DNA from: Alviniconcha marisindica
Taxonomy: Eukaryota > Mollusca > Gastropoda > Provannidae
Assembly: GCA_018857735.1 (NCBI GenBank)
Contig: JABMCL010000191.1
Coordinates: forward strand, 951,501-1,015,500
Direction: 5' to 3'
DNA: 64,000 nt
In this document: in pieces, positions 11,560-22,585 of the stretch
How the letters are laid out: each line of letters opens with the position of its first letter
How positions within the stretch are numbered: position 1 is the stretch's first letter
Translations under genes and position numbers: made by a program
The notes under the pieces: generated by a model
What the model was told of the DNA's origin: nothing
Seen by the model: the letters and a program-made list of their open reading frames with translations, nothing else
Database searches by the model: none

Positions 11560-14500
11560 CTGTGGCAACAATCAATGAAAATACATCAACCAGATAACGC
11601 AACAAATCAGCCAACTTTGTAATACTTTACTCTGCCAGTCCCATGACTTCCAAACTGGGGCAAGGTCACAAAAACCAGCCAGAACATGAAAACTCCCAAC
11701 AGAAGTTACTGAGCAATGTTTGAAAGCTGTTGCTTACAGAACTACACAATGAAATTAATTTGCATCAATTCATGTTTCTGTCAGCCGTGGGAGACCTCAA
11801 TGGAGGCTGTAATCAATGGCAGTGCTATACAAAGATTAAATGACCTTGCTTTGATCAACATATCCAGAGCTGCCAATTGCTATGGTTTTACTGTCAGACG
11901 GAAAATGCTGGGGATGAAATAAAACCATGAAGTGCAATATTGCACACTCCATCTGAATGAACATTGTATGTTTCATAATTTCCCACATGCACATATTTTT
12001 CTAAAGATTACTATGCAAGCAGACATGCACTAGTTCACTCCAGTTGTACACTGATACTACCCAGCCAGGCTGAGACCTTGTCATCAGTGAGTAAGGTCTG
12101 ATCAGAAAAATGTTGGCATGACAATTCTTCCAAGCACTGGACATGAAAACAGTCCAACATAGTTCAACCAAAAACAGGTAAGTGTAGCTCTCCATCTCAT
12201 TCTTCGTTGTTTTTCACCATTTAACTGTTGTTTCAGTGTCATTTTGTAGCTTGATAAAGGGGATTACCCTCAAAATTTGCATGTTGTGTTTTGTCTGAAT
12301 AAATAGCATTCTTTTGAACCTTTTGTGTGTTTCGATCTTGTTTCAGAATGCTAGCACTTGCAGCAGTCATTCCTGTTTCAGATTTTTATGAGATCATGAA
12401 ATAGTCTCTCACTCTCAGTCTCACCATAAAATGATAAAGTTATAAAAATTAATAATGAAACAGTCTCTCAAAACCAGAATGACAGTACTGTGCTTGCAGA
12501 ACTACCAAGACCTGATTTCATAAATGACTCATATGTTACACTTGCATACAGCTCTGTTAAAACACAAAAATGGTTAAAAAGAACATATATCAGTAGTTGG
12601 ACAGTGCAATTACTAAAGCATTCTGTTAAAGAATTTAACCTTTTGTAGGTTTTGAACACTGGTTCGACAATGGCAGCCAAGCACATTTCAATCTGTCAAC
12701 AGTATGTAGTTACAAGCAACTTGACTAAACATGTTACTACTCACAAAATGTCACAAGTTGCATGGTTCTCCAAAACAACAAATCCTATTCTAATCATTTG
12801 TTTATATTTAACACAACTCCATTCTGCAAACAGTATCAAACAGATTTTGAAACCACCCCCAGAACCAAACATTTTGTTTAACCCCTGCAGCACTGACGCT
12901 ATCTAAACAAGATTTTCCAAGCTGCTCTGGAAATTCAATATTCTACCAAGCCCTTTTCTATTCTTATAACAGTTTTTATTACAAAAGCTACCATCATTTG
13001 AGCAGTATTTGTTGAGTTTGATAAGCCACATCAAAATCTTCACACTGTACTGCTCCAGTCATGTAAAAGTGTTAGAGGCCTATTACCATATTACAGAAGT
13101 TAATGCACAGTGCACACACAGAAGCAACGTTCAAAGACTATTGGGTTCACTGAGACCACACGCTTACTGAGACCACAAACTCCTGGTCATTCCAAGACTA
13201 AAACTAGAAGACAAACATTTTTACTTTTAAGCCTTGGGGTGTGCTGGATATATCTTGGGGTGCGCAGTGAACTTAACATCAATGGGCATACAAATCCAAT
13301 GCCTAAGCATGTACAACTAAGCTGTACAACTCACTGTCTGGTCTGACACTCACCAATCACCATGTGTTATTATTATTATTACATGACCTGAGTTGAACTT
13401 CACTCGTGTTCAGTTCCATTCATAAATGACTCAGGTCTTAATCATGACCTCTGGTAATATTTCATACCTTTCTGAAGGCTTGGTGTAATGGCAGAAGAGT
13501 GCAGGAAGTTCTGGTGACGACTCAACACAAAACTGCTGTTAACACCTGTGCTGGTGACACATCGCCATCGGTGTATGCGAAGAAGTCCTGTCAGAGTCAA
13601 GGGGCAGGGAGAAAAACAAAAGTACAGTTTGCATAAAATTAACATTTCTCAACTTCTTTATTAACACTAATTAGTAATACATAAACAGTATAACTGAAAG
13701 TTGAATAACATATATACTGTGAGTGTGATTCAGTGACTGTGTACAAAACTGTTTGTGATCCCCAGCATTCTTCAGTATCTGTTCACTGAGAAAGGTTAAC
13801 AAGAGAGTTTTAAACACAACAGGATGTTTTATTTACTCTAGATAAGTAGATAATGTGTAAACTATGAGATTACTTCTTTATTTGCTTCTTTCACTGGCAT
13901 GTTTTTCATTGGAACAGCCATGGACAGGGTTCACATTAACCTGTAATTTCCAGTATTTTACCAGTCAAGATCAGCATATATATATACTGAAAATACAATC
14001 AGCAATCAGTCAGATGCTGCAACAGTTTGACAGATATTTTGTTTGATCAGTTAAAAAAATAAAAAAATAATGCAGCACACAAGGGGAAGAGTGTGTGTGT
14101 GCATGTGTGTGTGTGTGTTTTAGACTACAGGGAAGGGAGTAGGTTGTTTGCAGGTAGAGCTCTACAATAGTTAGTACTATATTGGGTGATTCAGCAAAGC
14201 TGGTTTGCTAGAGTGAATGCGCTTTGTAATCTTTCGCGCAAGAAGTCGCCAATTTCTGAGTAGGCATTGCTTCATGCTGTGTATAACAGTGGAAGTTCAA
14301 CCTAGAATTGCGAAGCAGTACAAATGCCAATACTGTTGCAGTTGCAAAAATTACTGTGGCAAGGGGATGGAGGATAGAAAAAAAGCGTCTTTGCGTCATT
14401 TTTTGGCTGACCAGAAGATCACGAGTTCGTAGAAAAAATGCGTTTTGGGGCATCCTATAGCATGAGCAACAAGTTACTGCTTATTGCCACACATTATGAC

Positions 14501-16517
14501 TACGGGCCTCCAAAAATGCCTTTAAAGTTGGCAGTATAAAATTCGCAAAATTCACTGTCACCGCCTTCCATTGCAAAGAAAGCATGCACCGGAAGTAAAA
14601 GCAGCTAAGGGACTTAAGCGATGCCGGGCAAAAGTCAAGGGAGTTAACAGCCCCGCCTGAATCGCCCAATAGTACTAGTAGCAGTACAGATGGCCATGTA
14701 TCTGACTGGCTGCAGTGATTGTCTGACTGGTTTCCTTGAACCACTTTTGCCACCTTATACTGTTACAGATGTTACACTGGCTTAAAAAATGTCTGGCACA
14801 ATCACTGCATGGAGCAGCCTCAGTTTCATTCATGGCTCTTCCAATGGAAAACAACTAATCAGAGAGGGAAGCAAGTTCAGAGTTAAGTAACCATTGCAAA
14901 AACACTTATTAAAATCTGTTATTTGGCCACCAGATTACTGTGGATTTGTGAGATCTTTTTATGACTGAGCAGCAAAAATGAGTGGGATCATGATCTCAAC
15001 CTTTGCTGAGGGAAGACTGACATCCATACAGGGTTCTCCTGTAAGACCAAACTGCTGACAAGCATCCACAACTTCCTCATCTCCTTCAACAGCTGCAAAC
15101 AAATTGATGTTGCCATCCTAGACTTTTCAAAAGCCTTCAATACCATCCCCCACGACCGTGTGCTCTATTATCTATCATTATCAAGTAGACAACTATGAAA
15201 TTGTTGGCCCCCTCCACCAGTGGATGAACAGTTTCCTGACCCAGTGGTTGGTGAGGGTGGTGCTTGAAGGCACATCCTCTGAAAGCACATCAGTTGAGTC
15301 TGGGCTTCCACATGGGACAATCCTCGACCTGCTCCTATTCCTTTACCACATCAATGATCTCCCCTGAAATCAACACCACCCAGGATCACCACACCCTACA
15401 AGAGGCAGCTGGAGGCATGGACAGACACCTGGGGCATGCACTTCAATGCCAGCAAATGCTACATCCTCAGCCTTCAACACACTTCCTCCTTCTTCTATCA
15501 GCTAAACAGTACCATCCCACAACAAGTCACCTCCATCCTGGTGATCCAGATCTCTGAAGATCTCAAATGGGGTCCACACATCAGTGGCGTCTACTAAAAT
15601 GCTAACAGCACCCCTGGCTTCATTCACAAAAACCTACATCGATGCCCACCAGCCTGCCGAAACACCACCTACCAGGCCCTTGTCCAACTCCTTCTGGAGT
15701 ATGGCACTGCTGTATGGGACCACTACCTGAAAAAGGACATCAACTTGATGGAGTGCACCCAGCGCAATGCAGCACACATCATCACTGGCAACTACAGGTC
15801 CACAGCCCCTGGCAGTGTCACCAGACTCCTCAAGAAGACCAAGCGACAACCCCTGCAAGAGTGCCGTCACCCACTCTGCGTGACTCTGCCTGCCTGGCTG
15901 GTAGTACTAGTAGTGGTACCGGCACAACCTCCTGATCAATTTCTCACCACACGAAACCCTGGTAGACTCATTCGAGCCTGACAACAACATGACTCCGTCT
16001 CAACTAACACTACTGGAGACTATATAAGAAACAACAATAGGGCCAACATAATCCCACGCTGCCGCACAGACCAAGTTCTGCGAAACTCATTCTTTGTCAA
16101 GTCTGCGACCGACTGGTCACTGGAAATGGAATCACCTGGACAACGTCACCGTCCACACCGCCTCTGTTCAGTGTATCAGCCACACAACACCAGTAGGCCG
16201 CCAATGCGCAGTCCCTACTCCGTTCCGCTGCACTACGCCAGACTACTGCCACGACCACTAGTGCCAGTACTGGATGAAGCAGTGTACAAACTACAAATGT
16301 CAAATCAAGAAGACTAGGTACGTCATCATCGAGGAACAGACTCTACGGTGCCATAGGATTAAAATAATAATTATTCTAAGAACACTAGGAACAAATAACT
16401 GTAAAGTTCAAGATTACAAAACAGTAATTCAGAAACGCAACGCAAACCCTTATGGTTACTCGAGAAAGGTGACTTTGAAAACGCTGCCACAAGGTTTTCC
16501 CCGATGACCGCCGCCAT
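10892..16517 (-). CDS. MRPS2: Mitochondrial small-subunit ribosomal protein uS2m (MRPS2)
   Basis: uS2m is a structural protein of the mitochondrial ribosome small subunit, needed for translation of mtDNA-encoded proteins. The exons on the minus strand are 16460-16517, 13468-13587 and 10892-11559. They join as phases 1 and 1 to give 281 residues and TAA, close to the length of animal MRPS2. Family signatures are [62 protein letters not shown] and [20 protein letters not shown]. The N-terminus is basic and hydroxyl-rich ([12 protein letters not shown]), as expected for a mitochondrial presequence. Exons 2 and 3 are secure. Exon 1 is the best-fitting start, but it has a modest GTAACC donor. Intron 1 contains a dead LINE in the opposite orientation. 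The gene is divergent from the aminotransferase. Confidence 0.93.
12085..12400 (+). repeat. Dispersed CTTGATAAAGG-family repeat
   Basis: Contains GTAGCTTGATAAAGGGGATT, ATTTGCATGTTGTGTTTTGT and TTTGAACCTTTTGTGTGTTT, with an upstream part (TCTTCCAAGCACTG) shared with the copy at 18225-18545. It lies in the last intron of MRPS2 on the antisense strand. Confidence 0.8.
13468..13587 (-). CDS. MRPS2: MRPS2 second exon
   Basis: A 120-bp exon encoding [19 protein letters not shown] and the following residues to SLQK. It is bounded by CCCTTGACTCTGACAG and AAAG/GTATGA. It is the likely presequence and mature N-terminus and is poorly conserved, as is usual in this family. Confidence 0.8.
15000..16320 (+). 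mobile_element. Degraded LINE reverse transcriptase in MRPS2 intron 1
   Basis: Frame-broken pieces include [56 protein letters not shown] and [10 protein letters not shown]. Further on are [20 protein letters not shown] and [15 protein letters not shown]. These are the palm, thumb and C-terminal segments of a jockey/CR1-type non-LTR element. Multiple stops and frameshifts make it a fossil. It is antisense to MRPS2. Confidence 0.85.
16460..16517 (-). CDS. MRPS2: MRPS2 putative first coding exon
   Basis: The start context is CAACAAAAATGGCGGCGG. The exon encodes [19 protein letters not shown] plus one base, and the split codon A+GA gives Arg in frame with exon 2. It was chosen for phase, Kozak-like context and presequence character. 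The donor is weak, so an alternative start is possible. Confidence 0.55.
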
Positions 16518-16614
16518 TTTTGTTGAAGGATAACTCTCATGAATAGGCTGATTGGCGGATGTTTCGTTTCTTACCGGCCTTTGGTGCCTAATATAAGAAA
16601 TATATATTATAAAG

Positions 16615-16680
16615 TTGTATCCCGTCCCTAATTAGGCTTATGGTTTTTGTGGACGTTAAGCACCATGCTTACTTACTTAG
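16615..16680 (-). repeat. Dispersed repeat, copy 2 (TGCTTAACGTCCAC family)
   Basis: The sequence CCTAATTAGGCTTATGGTTT followed by TTGTGGACGTTAAGCACCAT and GCTTACTTACTTA is the inverse of the stretch at 5010-5060. Confidence 0.6.
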
Positions 16681-17019
16681 ATATAATGATCAGATATTCG
16701 TGATAGCTGGACAGTCTGTTTTTTAAAAATCCATTAAGGGAAGCAGTCAATCACCAAGCCGCGATTTCGGGTTTGCGATGGACCAGCATACGTCCGCCCA
16801 ACGCCTTCGTCACGACTTGGACATGTTGGGGAAGAACGGACGTGTACGGGATGGATCAAACCGTCGATTTATTTTTATTTTATTTTTTTAAATGATTTTT
16901 TCCCAAGCATTTTTTAATGTAAGCTTCCTGTACTTTTGTTGTTGTCGTTTTTTTGTTTTTTTCAAGTTTCAACTTCAAAAGTTCGGCCAAAGAACGCCAT
17001 CTAGTTTTACTAGGACAAA

Positions 17020-17200
17020 AACACAAGTTGACACGGCGAATTTCGGGGTAATCCCCTTTATCAAGCTACAAAACGGCACTTAGACAACAGTTAAGCTGTG
17101 AAAAATGAGACGTAGAACTAAAACACTTATCTGCTTTTAGTTGAGCTGTGTTGTTTTCATGTCCAGACTGGACTTATCATCTCTGGTTGAGCTATGTTGT
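17020..17200 (-). repeat. Dispersed CTTGATAAAGG-family repeat (minus orientation)
   Basis: Contains GGGGTAATCCCCTTTATCAA, GCTACAAAACGGCACTTAGA and a GAAAAATGAGACG segment. It is the reverse complement of the copy at 17860-18015, so the two form an inverted pair about 0.7 kb apart. Confidence 0.8.
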
Positions 17201-17859
17201 TTCATTTGTGTTTTGACTGGAGACGAAAACAACATAGCACAAACGGCAAAAGCGGCAGATATTGAAGTGTCTCAGTTCTGCATCTCATTTTCCGCCGTTT
17301 ATGTGGTGTTTAGAGAGGAGAATAACTGATAAACTCAGTTTAAACTGCAGTGGCACCGAGAGGAAGGAAGCGGGGTGGATGGGGGTGGGGGTGGGGGTGG
17401 GGGGGTCTGCAGAAAAGGAGGGGGTATGTAATTGTTAGTGATGGACAAAAGGGCGGGAGAGTGTGGGCAATTCCAGAGCAGAGTGAATGGTATGGTGAGG
17501 GGAGGGAGGAGTGCATGTGTGATAACAAGGGAAGACCGTGGCAATGGACTGTCAGTCTGCAAGCAGCGAGCAGCATATATATATATAGAGAGAGAGAGAT
17601 GCGGCAGCAACTGAGCAAGCAGTGACTTTTTGTTTGTATTCTACTTGGGCCCTGTTTTGTGGAGTGCCTGGAGAAATACAGGGGGATTGGCGTCATAAAT
17701 GGTGTCAATGGTACTGGAATGTCAGTGTGACTGCGAGATATGGACAGAATGCGCGAAAGAGCGAGTGGTAGCGGGAGGGTCAGAGACTGCATGTGAGGGT
17801 CCGTGCGCGGAAGGTGATAGATGAAGGGGGGGGGGAGGGGGAGCGAGTTTCGGAAAGTT

Positions 17860-18015
17860 TAAATGTTGTAGCTTGATAAAGGGAAATACCCCAAAATTCG
17901 CAAGTTGTGTTTTGTCCTAATAAACAGTGTGCTTTTGAACTTTTTCATGTGTTTGGATCTTGTTTAAAATGTGGTGGCTAGCCATGAATCACTGAGTCAT
18001 TCTTGTTTCAGGTTG
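17860..18015 (+). repeat. Dispersed CTTGATAAAGG-family repeat
   Basis: Contains TGTAGCTTGATAAAGGGAAA, CGCAAGTTGTGTTTTGTCCT and a TTTGAACTTTTTCATGTGTTT segment, ending near a CATTCTTGTTTCAG motif shared with other copies. Confidence 0.8.
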
Positions 18016-18224
18016 TTGTTGTTTTCTCTCCAAGTTTGTTTTTTTATCATTATTAGCAATAGCATTATTATTGTTGTTGTTGCATAGCCCGGCCTCTTCA
18101 GTTTCAGTTGCCCGGGAAGGACCAGGATAAAGAAGCAATGGATCGGCCCGCGATCTCCTCACCTTTCTCTGTCACTCTTCTGTTCCATTTCAGTTTTACG
18201 TCAGATAGTATTCATTACATCACA

Positions 18225-18545
18225 CCGATTACATGTCATTGTCATGCCAACAATCTTCCAAGCACCGAACTAGCTGTAAAAACACAACCAAAACAAGATA
18301 AATCTTTTTCTTTCCGACATTTTTCATCGTTTTCAACCATTTATCTTTTGTTTAAGTGTCGTTTTGGGGCTTGATAAAGGGGATTTCCCTGAAAATTTGC
18401 ATACTGTGTGTCCGTGTTAAAATAATTAAGCGTTCGTTTAAATAATAATAATAATAATAATGTACATTTATCAATATCATGCGCTCGTCAACGCCCTGAG
18501 CGCTCACACATTACATTATTAAACCTTTTTGTGTTTGAACATGAT
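18225..18545 (+). repeat. Dispersed CTTGATAAAGG-family repeat, longer copy
   Basis: Aligns by eye with the copy at 12085-12400 over a CATGCCAACAATCTTCCAAG-like 5' part, a CATTTTTCATCGTTTTCAACC middle and the GGGGCTTGATAAAGGGGATT core. An (AAT)n run lies near 18441-18460. Confidence 0.75.
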
Positions 18546-18814
18546 CAGCATTAAAAGTTTTGTGATTGAACGTGCCGTTGATTTTATGACTTTCCCAGAC
18601 AGCATTACTAACACTGTTTTCATGAGCTCTTTCCCACGTTTCAGTATGACATCATTAATAGGATACTGGCCCTCTCAGTTTTGCGTGCATGTCAAGTATA
18701 AATTATTTTTGTCAATGTTTATTTTTTTAATCTGGACAGTCTGTGTGAAACAGTTTCATTTTTCTCATGTTTTCTTGGGGAACAGCACAAAAAAACTCAG
18801 AAATAAATTGATAG

Positions 18815-19075
18815 TTTGAAATTGACCATCAGGGACTGGAACTCTCTCTCCAAGGATGCAGTAGAGGCGATGACTGTTGACACTTTTGTATCACGCACCT
18901 CCCACTGACCAGTCAACTAGTTTTGTTAGTTGTTTTTTTATAGTTTTTTTAGAAGGAAGTTGAGACAGTGTAACAATTTAATGATTTTTTTGTTTTTGTT
19001 TTGTTTTGCGAACACCCCCTAAAGTGCCGGAATAAGCATCAACATGATTGTGGGCATCTAAGGAAAGAAGAAGAA
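18815..19075 (+). mobile_element. LINE 3' end fragment
   Basis: Encodes TIRDWNSLSKDAVEAMTVDT followed by FVSR and a stop, the usual C-terminus of jockey/CR1-like ORF2 proteins. The 3' tail includes GTGCCGGAATAAGCATCAAC and ends in an AGAAGAAGAA run. It is heavily 5'-truncated. Confidence 0.7.
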
Positions 19076-19129
19076 ATTGCAATGAAATGATGTCTAGCGT
19101 TCTTTTGAACATTGGGTTGAAATTAACTT

Positions 19130-19810
19130 ATTAAGTATTGTGTACTGTAGAAGCTAAGTTGTATTCATAGACTACTTGGTATCACTATCAGCGCTGCTGC
19201 AACTAAAATAACGCGCCCCAGGCGAAAGTTCGCACCGATTGTTTTAGTGCTAGTCTTTGAGTGTGTCTTGCTTTTCTTACAGAGCGTTGTATTGTAATTG
19301 TTATGTACCATTTTAACTGTGGGAGCGTGTTCTTTATTCTGATGTAAGTTTTAGTGACAGTTATATTTTGTACATTGTGTTAGTTGTGATTTAGTTGTAC
19401 GAATCTGCTTAGAGATAGGTGCAAGCCACGCTTCCCACTCTTGTTGTAAATTAAATAAGTCATGTGTGTACATTTTGTTTATACGGTTTAAAAGGTTGTA
19501 ACTGTAGCTTTTATTTGATGTATTTCATGTTTTAATTAGTTTAGTTATTGTTGAGGAAACTGTATTTGTGTGGGCCAAGGAAACACAATAGTCAGCCATT
19601 TTGTGGTCCAGAGGGCCGATTGTAGCGATAGCGTGTGTTCTTTGCGGCCCGCGCAGTTCTCTTATCTATGCGTGCGCGTGAGGATTTTGGGTGTGCTGAG
19701 AAAGTTGTCTGCTGCTGTAGAATAAAGCCTGTTTGCCGTCGCCGCCTTCTGTGATCTCCATTTTGACTGACTCCGCTGCCTGTGTCCTGTCCTTCTACCA
19801 CTCCGCTCCA
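19130..19810 (+). mobile_element. Possible solo LTR
   Basis: The region has the architecture of a retroviral-type LTR: an AT-rich 5' part, a GC-rich segment with GGCCCGCGCAGTTCTC, an AATAAA signal at about 19721, and a pyrimidine-rich R/U5-like tail ending near CCGCTCCATTACA. I could not define the 5' end or a target-site duplication, so this is tentative. Confidence 0.35.
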
Positions 19811-22281
19811 TTACATTACGTTGTTTTTTGTTGTTATTTTCTCTTTTTTCTCCATCTTATTCAAGTGTACCGGCTGTGCACTTAATTACTACAGTATATA
19901 CCACTGTTGTTAGAATGAGTGAATGTCAGTGTGCGTGAGGGAGGCGGGGGGGAGTAACAGCGGCATTAACTGACTGGATTAGGCTGTTTTGCCGGCAGGA
20001 CGTGTCACTAGTGTTGTGTGCATGTGAGGGTGAGGGTGTTGCTGTGTTGAGACCTTTAATTTCTGGTCTCTTACCTTCCATTTTACTATAATTATGTACA
20101 ATCATTTAGGCTAATTCCACTCTGTCTGTCTCTCTCGCTCTGTAACAGTTTTCACTAATTTCATGCCGATTTTCATCCTATTTTAGGAATAATTTATGAG
20201 GCTACCCGGCTTGGTCCGGCGTTATTTGTGAGCGTGTATGCGCGCGCGCCCGCGCGTGTGTGTCAGTCTATAAGAGAAAGAGAGAGAGACTGAGATGAGG
20301 GTGGGTGTATGTATGTGTGCGTGTGGACGTGTGGGAGGCGGTGATATGGTGTATGGGTGTGGGTGTGAAGGCGGACAGGATGAGAATAGTGATTATACTT
20401 GTGCCTCGTATATAGCATATTAATCATATTTGAATGTGTGAGCTACTATTTTACAGCGCGTTTCTGTAACTAATATTATGCTATCTAATAATGTTTATGA
20501 TATCAGTATTTTCTGTCTGTTGTTGCGCTCTCTTAAATTTTGATTCATTTATACATGGTCATTTAAAAATGTTTTTATTTATTTAATATGTTCTTGTTGT
20601 TGTTTTTTGTGTGTGTGTGTGTGGTTTTTTTGTTTTGCTTTGTTTGGGGGGGTGGGGAAGGGGGGGGGTTGGTTTCCTTGTTCCTTTAAATGGAATAACT
20701 GAAGAAGTACTTAGCTTGACCTGACAAAATTAATAGAAACGGCGGCCGACTACCGACAAACCTAATAGTAGTGACACTGACACCACCAAACCACAACAGT
20801 CAAAAGACTACAGCCTGCAGCAAATAAATAATGGGTGCGAGTTGAGCGCATCAAAGAGCTTTGTCATTTAATTAAAGTATGGAATGCATAAGTACTCACA
20901 CACAAAAGCAATAGCATAATAATACATCACTACACATACTTAGTCATACACTAAACAAAGTGAAACTGACGCACACTGCGACACAAACACCCCGCACTCA
21001 TAGAGTCGCCTACACGCGCGCGGACACACACACACACACTCACACACACGTGTTCACAGGTTTCCGTGCAAGCGCCCACACACACACATACACGCACACA
21101 CACCAACCCCCACACACACACCTAGGCGGATCGCGCGCATTTGTGCTGGCGTACACTAAACGCCCCCCACCCCTCTACCGGCTCACCCCGAAGGTCGGAT
21201 TAAAAAAAAAAAATAATAACAACAACGGCCAGACAGGTGCGGAGCTTCTTTGTCAGTCAACGGACTGAATTAACTGGAAATTTTACGAAGTCTGTGGGCA
21301 TCTAAAATGATTTTGTCCTGTCAAATCTCAGTACGCTCTAAGTCAATGTCAGTACGTTCCCCCCTACATCCGCTTTGAAGGAGTTGTAGAACATTGTAGC
21401 CGTCTCTGATTGGTTGTCGCTGTGCGACAGCGAGAGAAACGAAAGGGGTCTATCGTGTCTCGAAGCGTGCATGTAACTCGTCAGGCCAGCCCAAAAATGT
21501 TCGAAAGAATGCTAGACATCATTTCATTGTTCGTCTTGGCAATTTCAAACACTATCAATTTATCATCCGAGTTTTTTGTGCTGTTCCGCGCTCCATGAAA
21601 ACGGAAAATGAAAGTATTTCACACAGACTGTGCAGATTTAAAAAATAAACATTAACAAAAATAACTTATACATGACATGTACACAACTTGAAACTGAGAA
21701 GTTCCGGTATCCTAACAATGAGGTCATACTGAATCACGGGAAAGAGGTCGTGAAAACAGTAACTGCCGTCTGGGAAAGTCCTCTTCTAAAATCGTTATAA
21801 AATCAACGGCACGTTCAATCACAAAACTTTTAACGCTGATCATGTTCGTTCAACCTCCTCTAAGCACACAAGAAGTTAAGCCGCCGAAGGAGAGTTCTTT
21901 TAAACTGACATCGGAGTTTCAATGACGGCAAGGGTAAACTGACAGTGTTTAAATATCCGTTGAACTACCCGCGGGAACCACTGACAATGGGATGTGCATT
22001 ACGGTATTCCCAAAGCCCGTCTATTAAAATAGACACGTACACCCATGGACCTATATGTGTAATATAGGTCCCAAACTCCAAGCACTGGTTTACAATATCC
22101 TTCTTGTGTGCCGGAAAGCGATGCTCGGAGTCCGCACATCTTGGGTTATCAGCCCGCAGAGCTTGAATGGGCCGCTCGACCGCTGCGGAGACAACTCGGT
22201 CCGGAAATAGTTTCTGGTCAAGCTTGTCTGTTGACCGCCATTACACGAGTGAAACCGAAAGCTAGATAGGCCTATAAGAAA

Positions 22282-22419
22282 ATGGATTGTGCTAAAATTG
22301 TACGTGCGTATGAAGCAGCAGATTACAAAGATGTAACTTCCTTGATGTTGGGCTCACCTGGACCTGAGACATTAAAAGACTGCAAAGATATTTTAACGAA
22401 AGCAACCCAGACCTTGCTG
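22282..22419 (+). CDS. Aminotransferase exon 1 (start)
   Basis: Encodes [20 protein letters not shown] and continues to TQTLL, phase 0, with donor CTG/GTAAGT. The ATG follows AAGAAA, and stops occur upstream. The region before it is CpG-richer than its surroundings, consistent with a promoter. Confidence 0.9.
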
Positions 22420-22514
22420 GTAAGTAAATAATCTGTGTTACTGGAGGGAGATTTGTGTTCAATGCACTCAGTTCAGTTCAGTTCAAGACGGTATCTATGC
22501 GCTTGGAAAAACCC

Positions 22515-22585
<71 letters not shown>

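Larger units (their letters stand above)
16518..22281. other. Bidirectional intergenic region between MRPS2 and aminotransferase
   Basis: The two genes are transcribed away from each other, so both promoters should lie here, but no core promoter element could be fixed with confidence. The stretch holds several CTTGATAAAGG-family copies (17020-17200, 17860-18015, 18225-18545) and a LINE 3' end (18815-19075). There is a possible solo LTR near 19130-19810. CG-rich alternating purine-pyrimidine DNA occurs at about 20225-20260 and CA-rich tracts at 21020-21120. A denser CpG zone runs from about 21900 to 22260, just before the aminotransferase start. I see no supportable coding region. Confidence 0.55.

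Noticed and set aside
17335..17792. 150-codon and 91-codon minus-strand ORFs
   Set aside because: Low-complexity proline/histidine/serine translations of a G-rich, GA-repeat tract; no splice or domain support.
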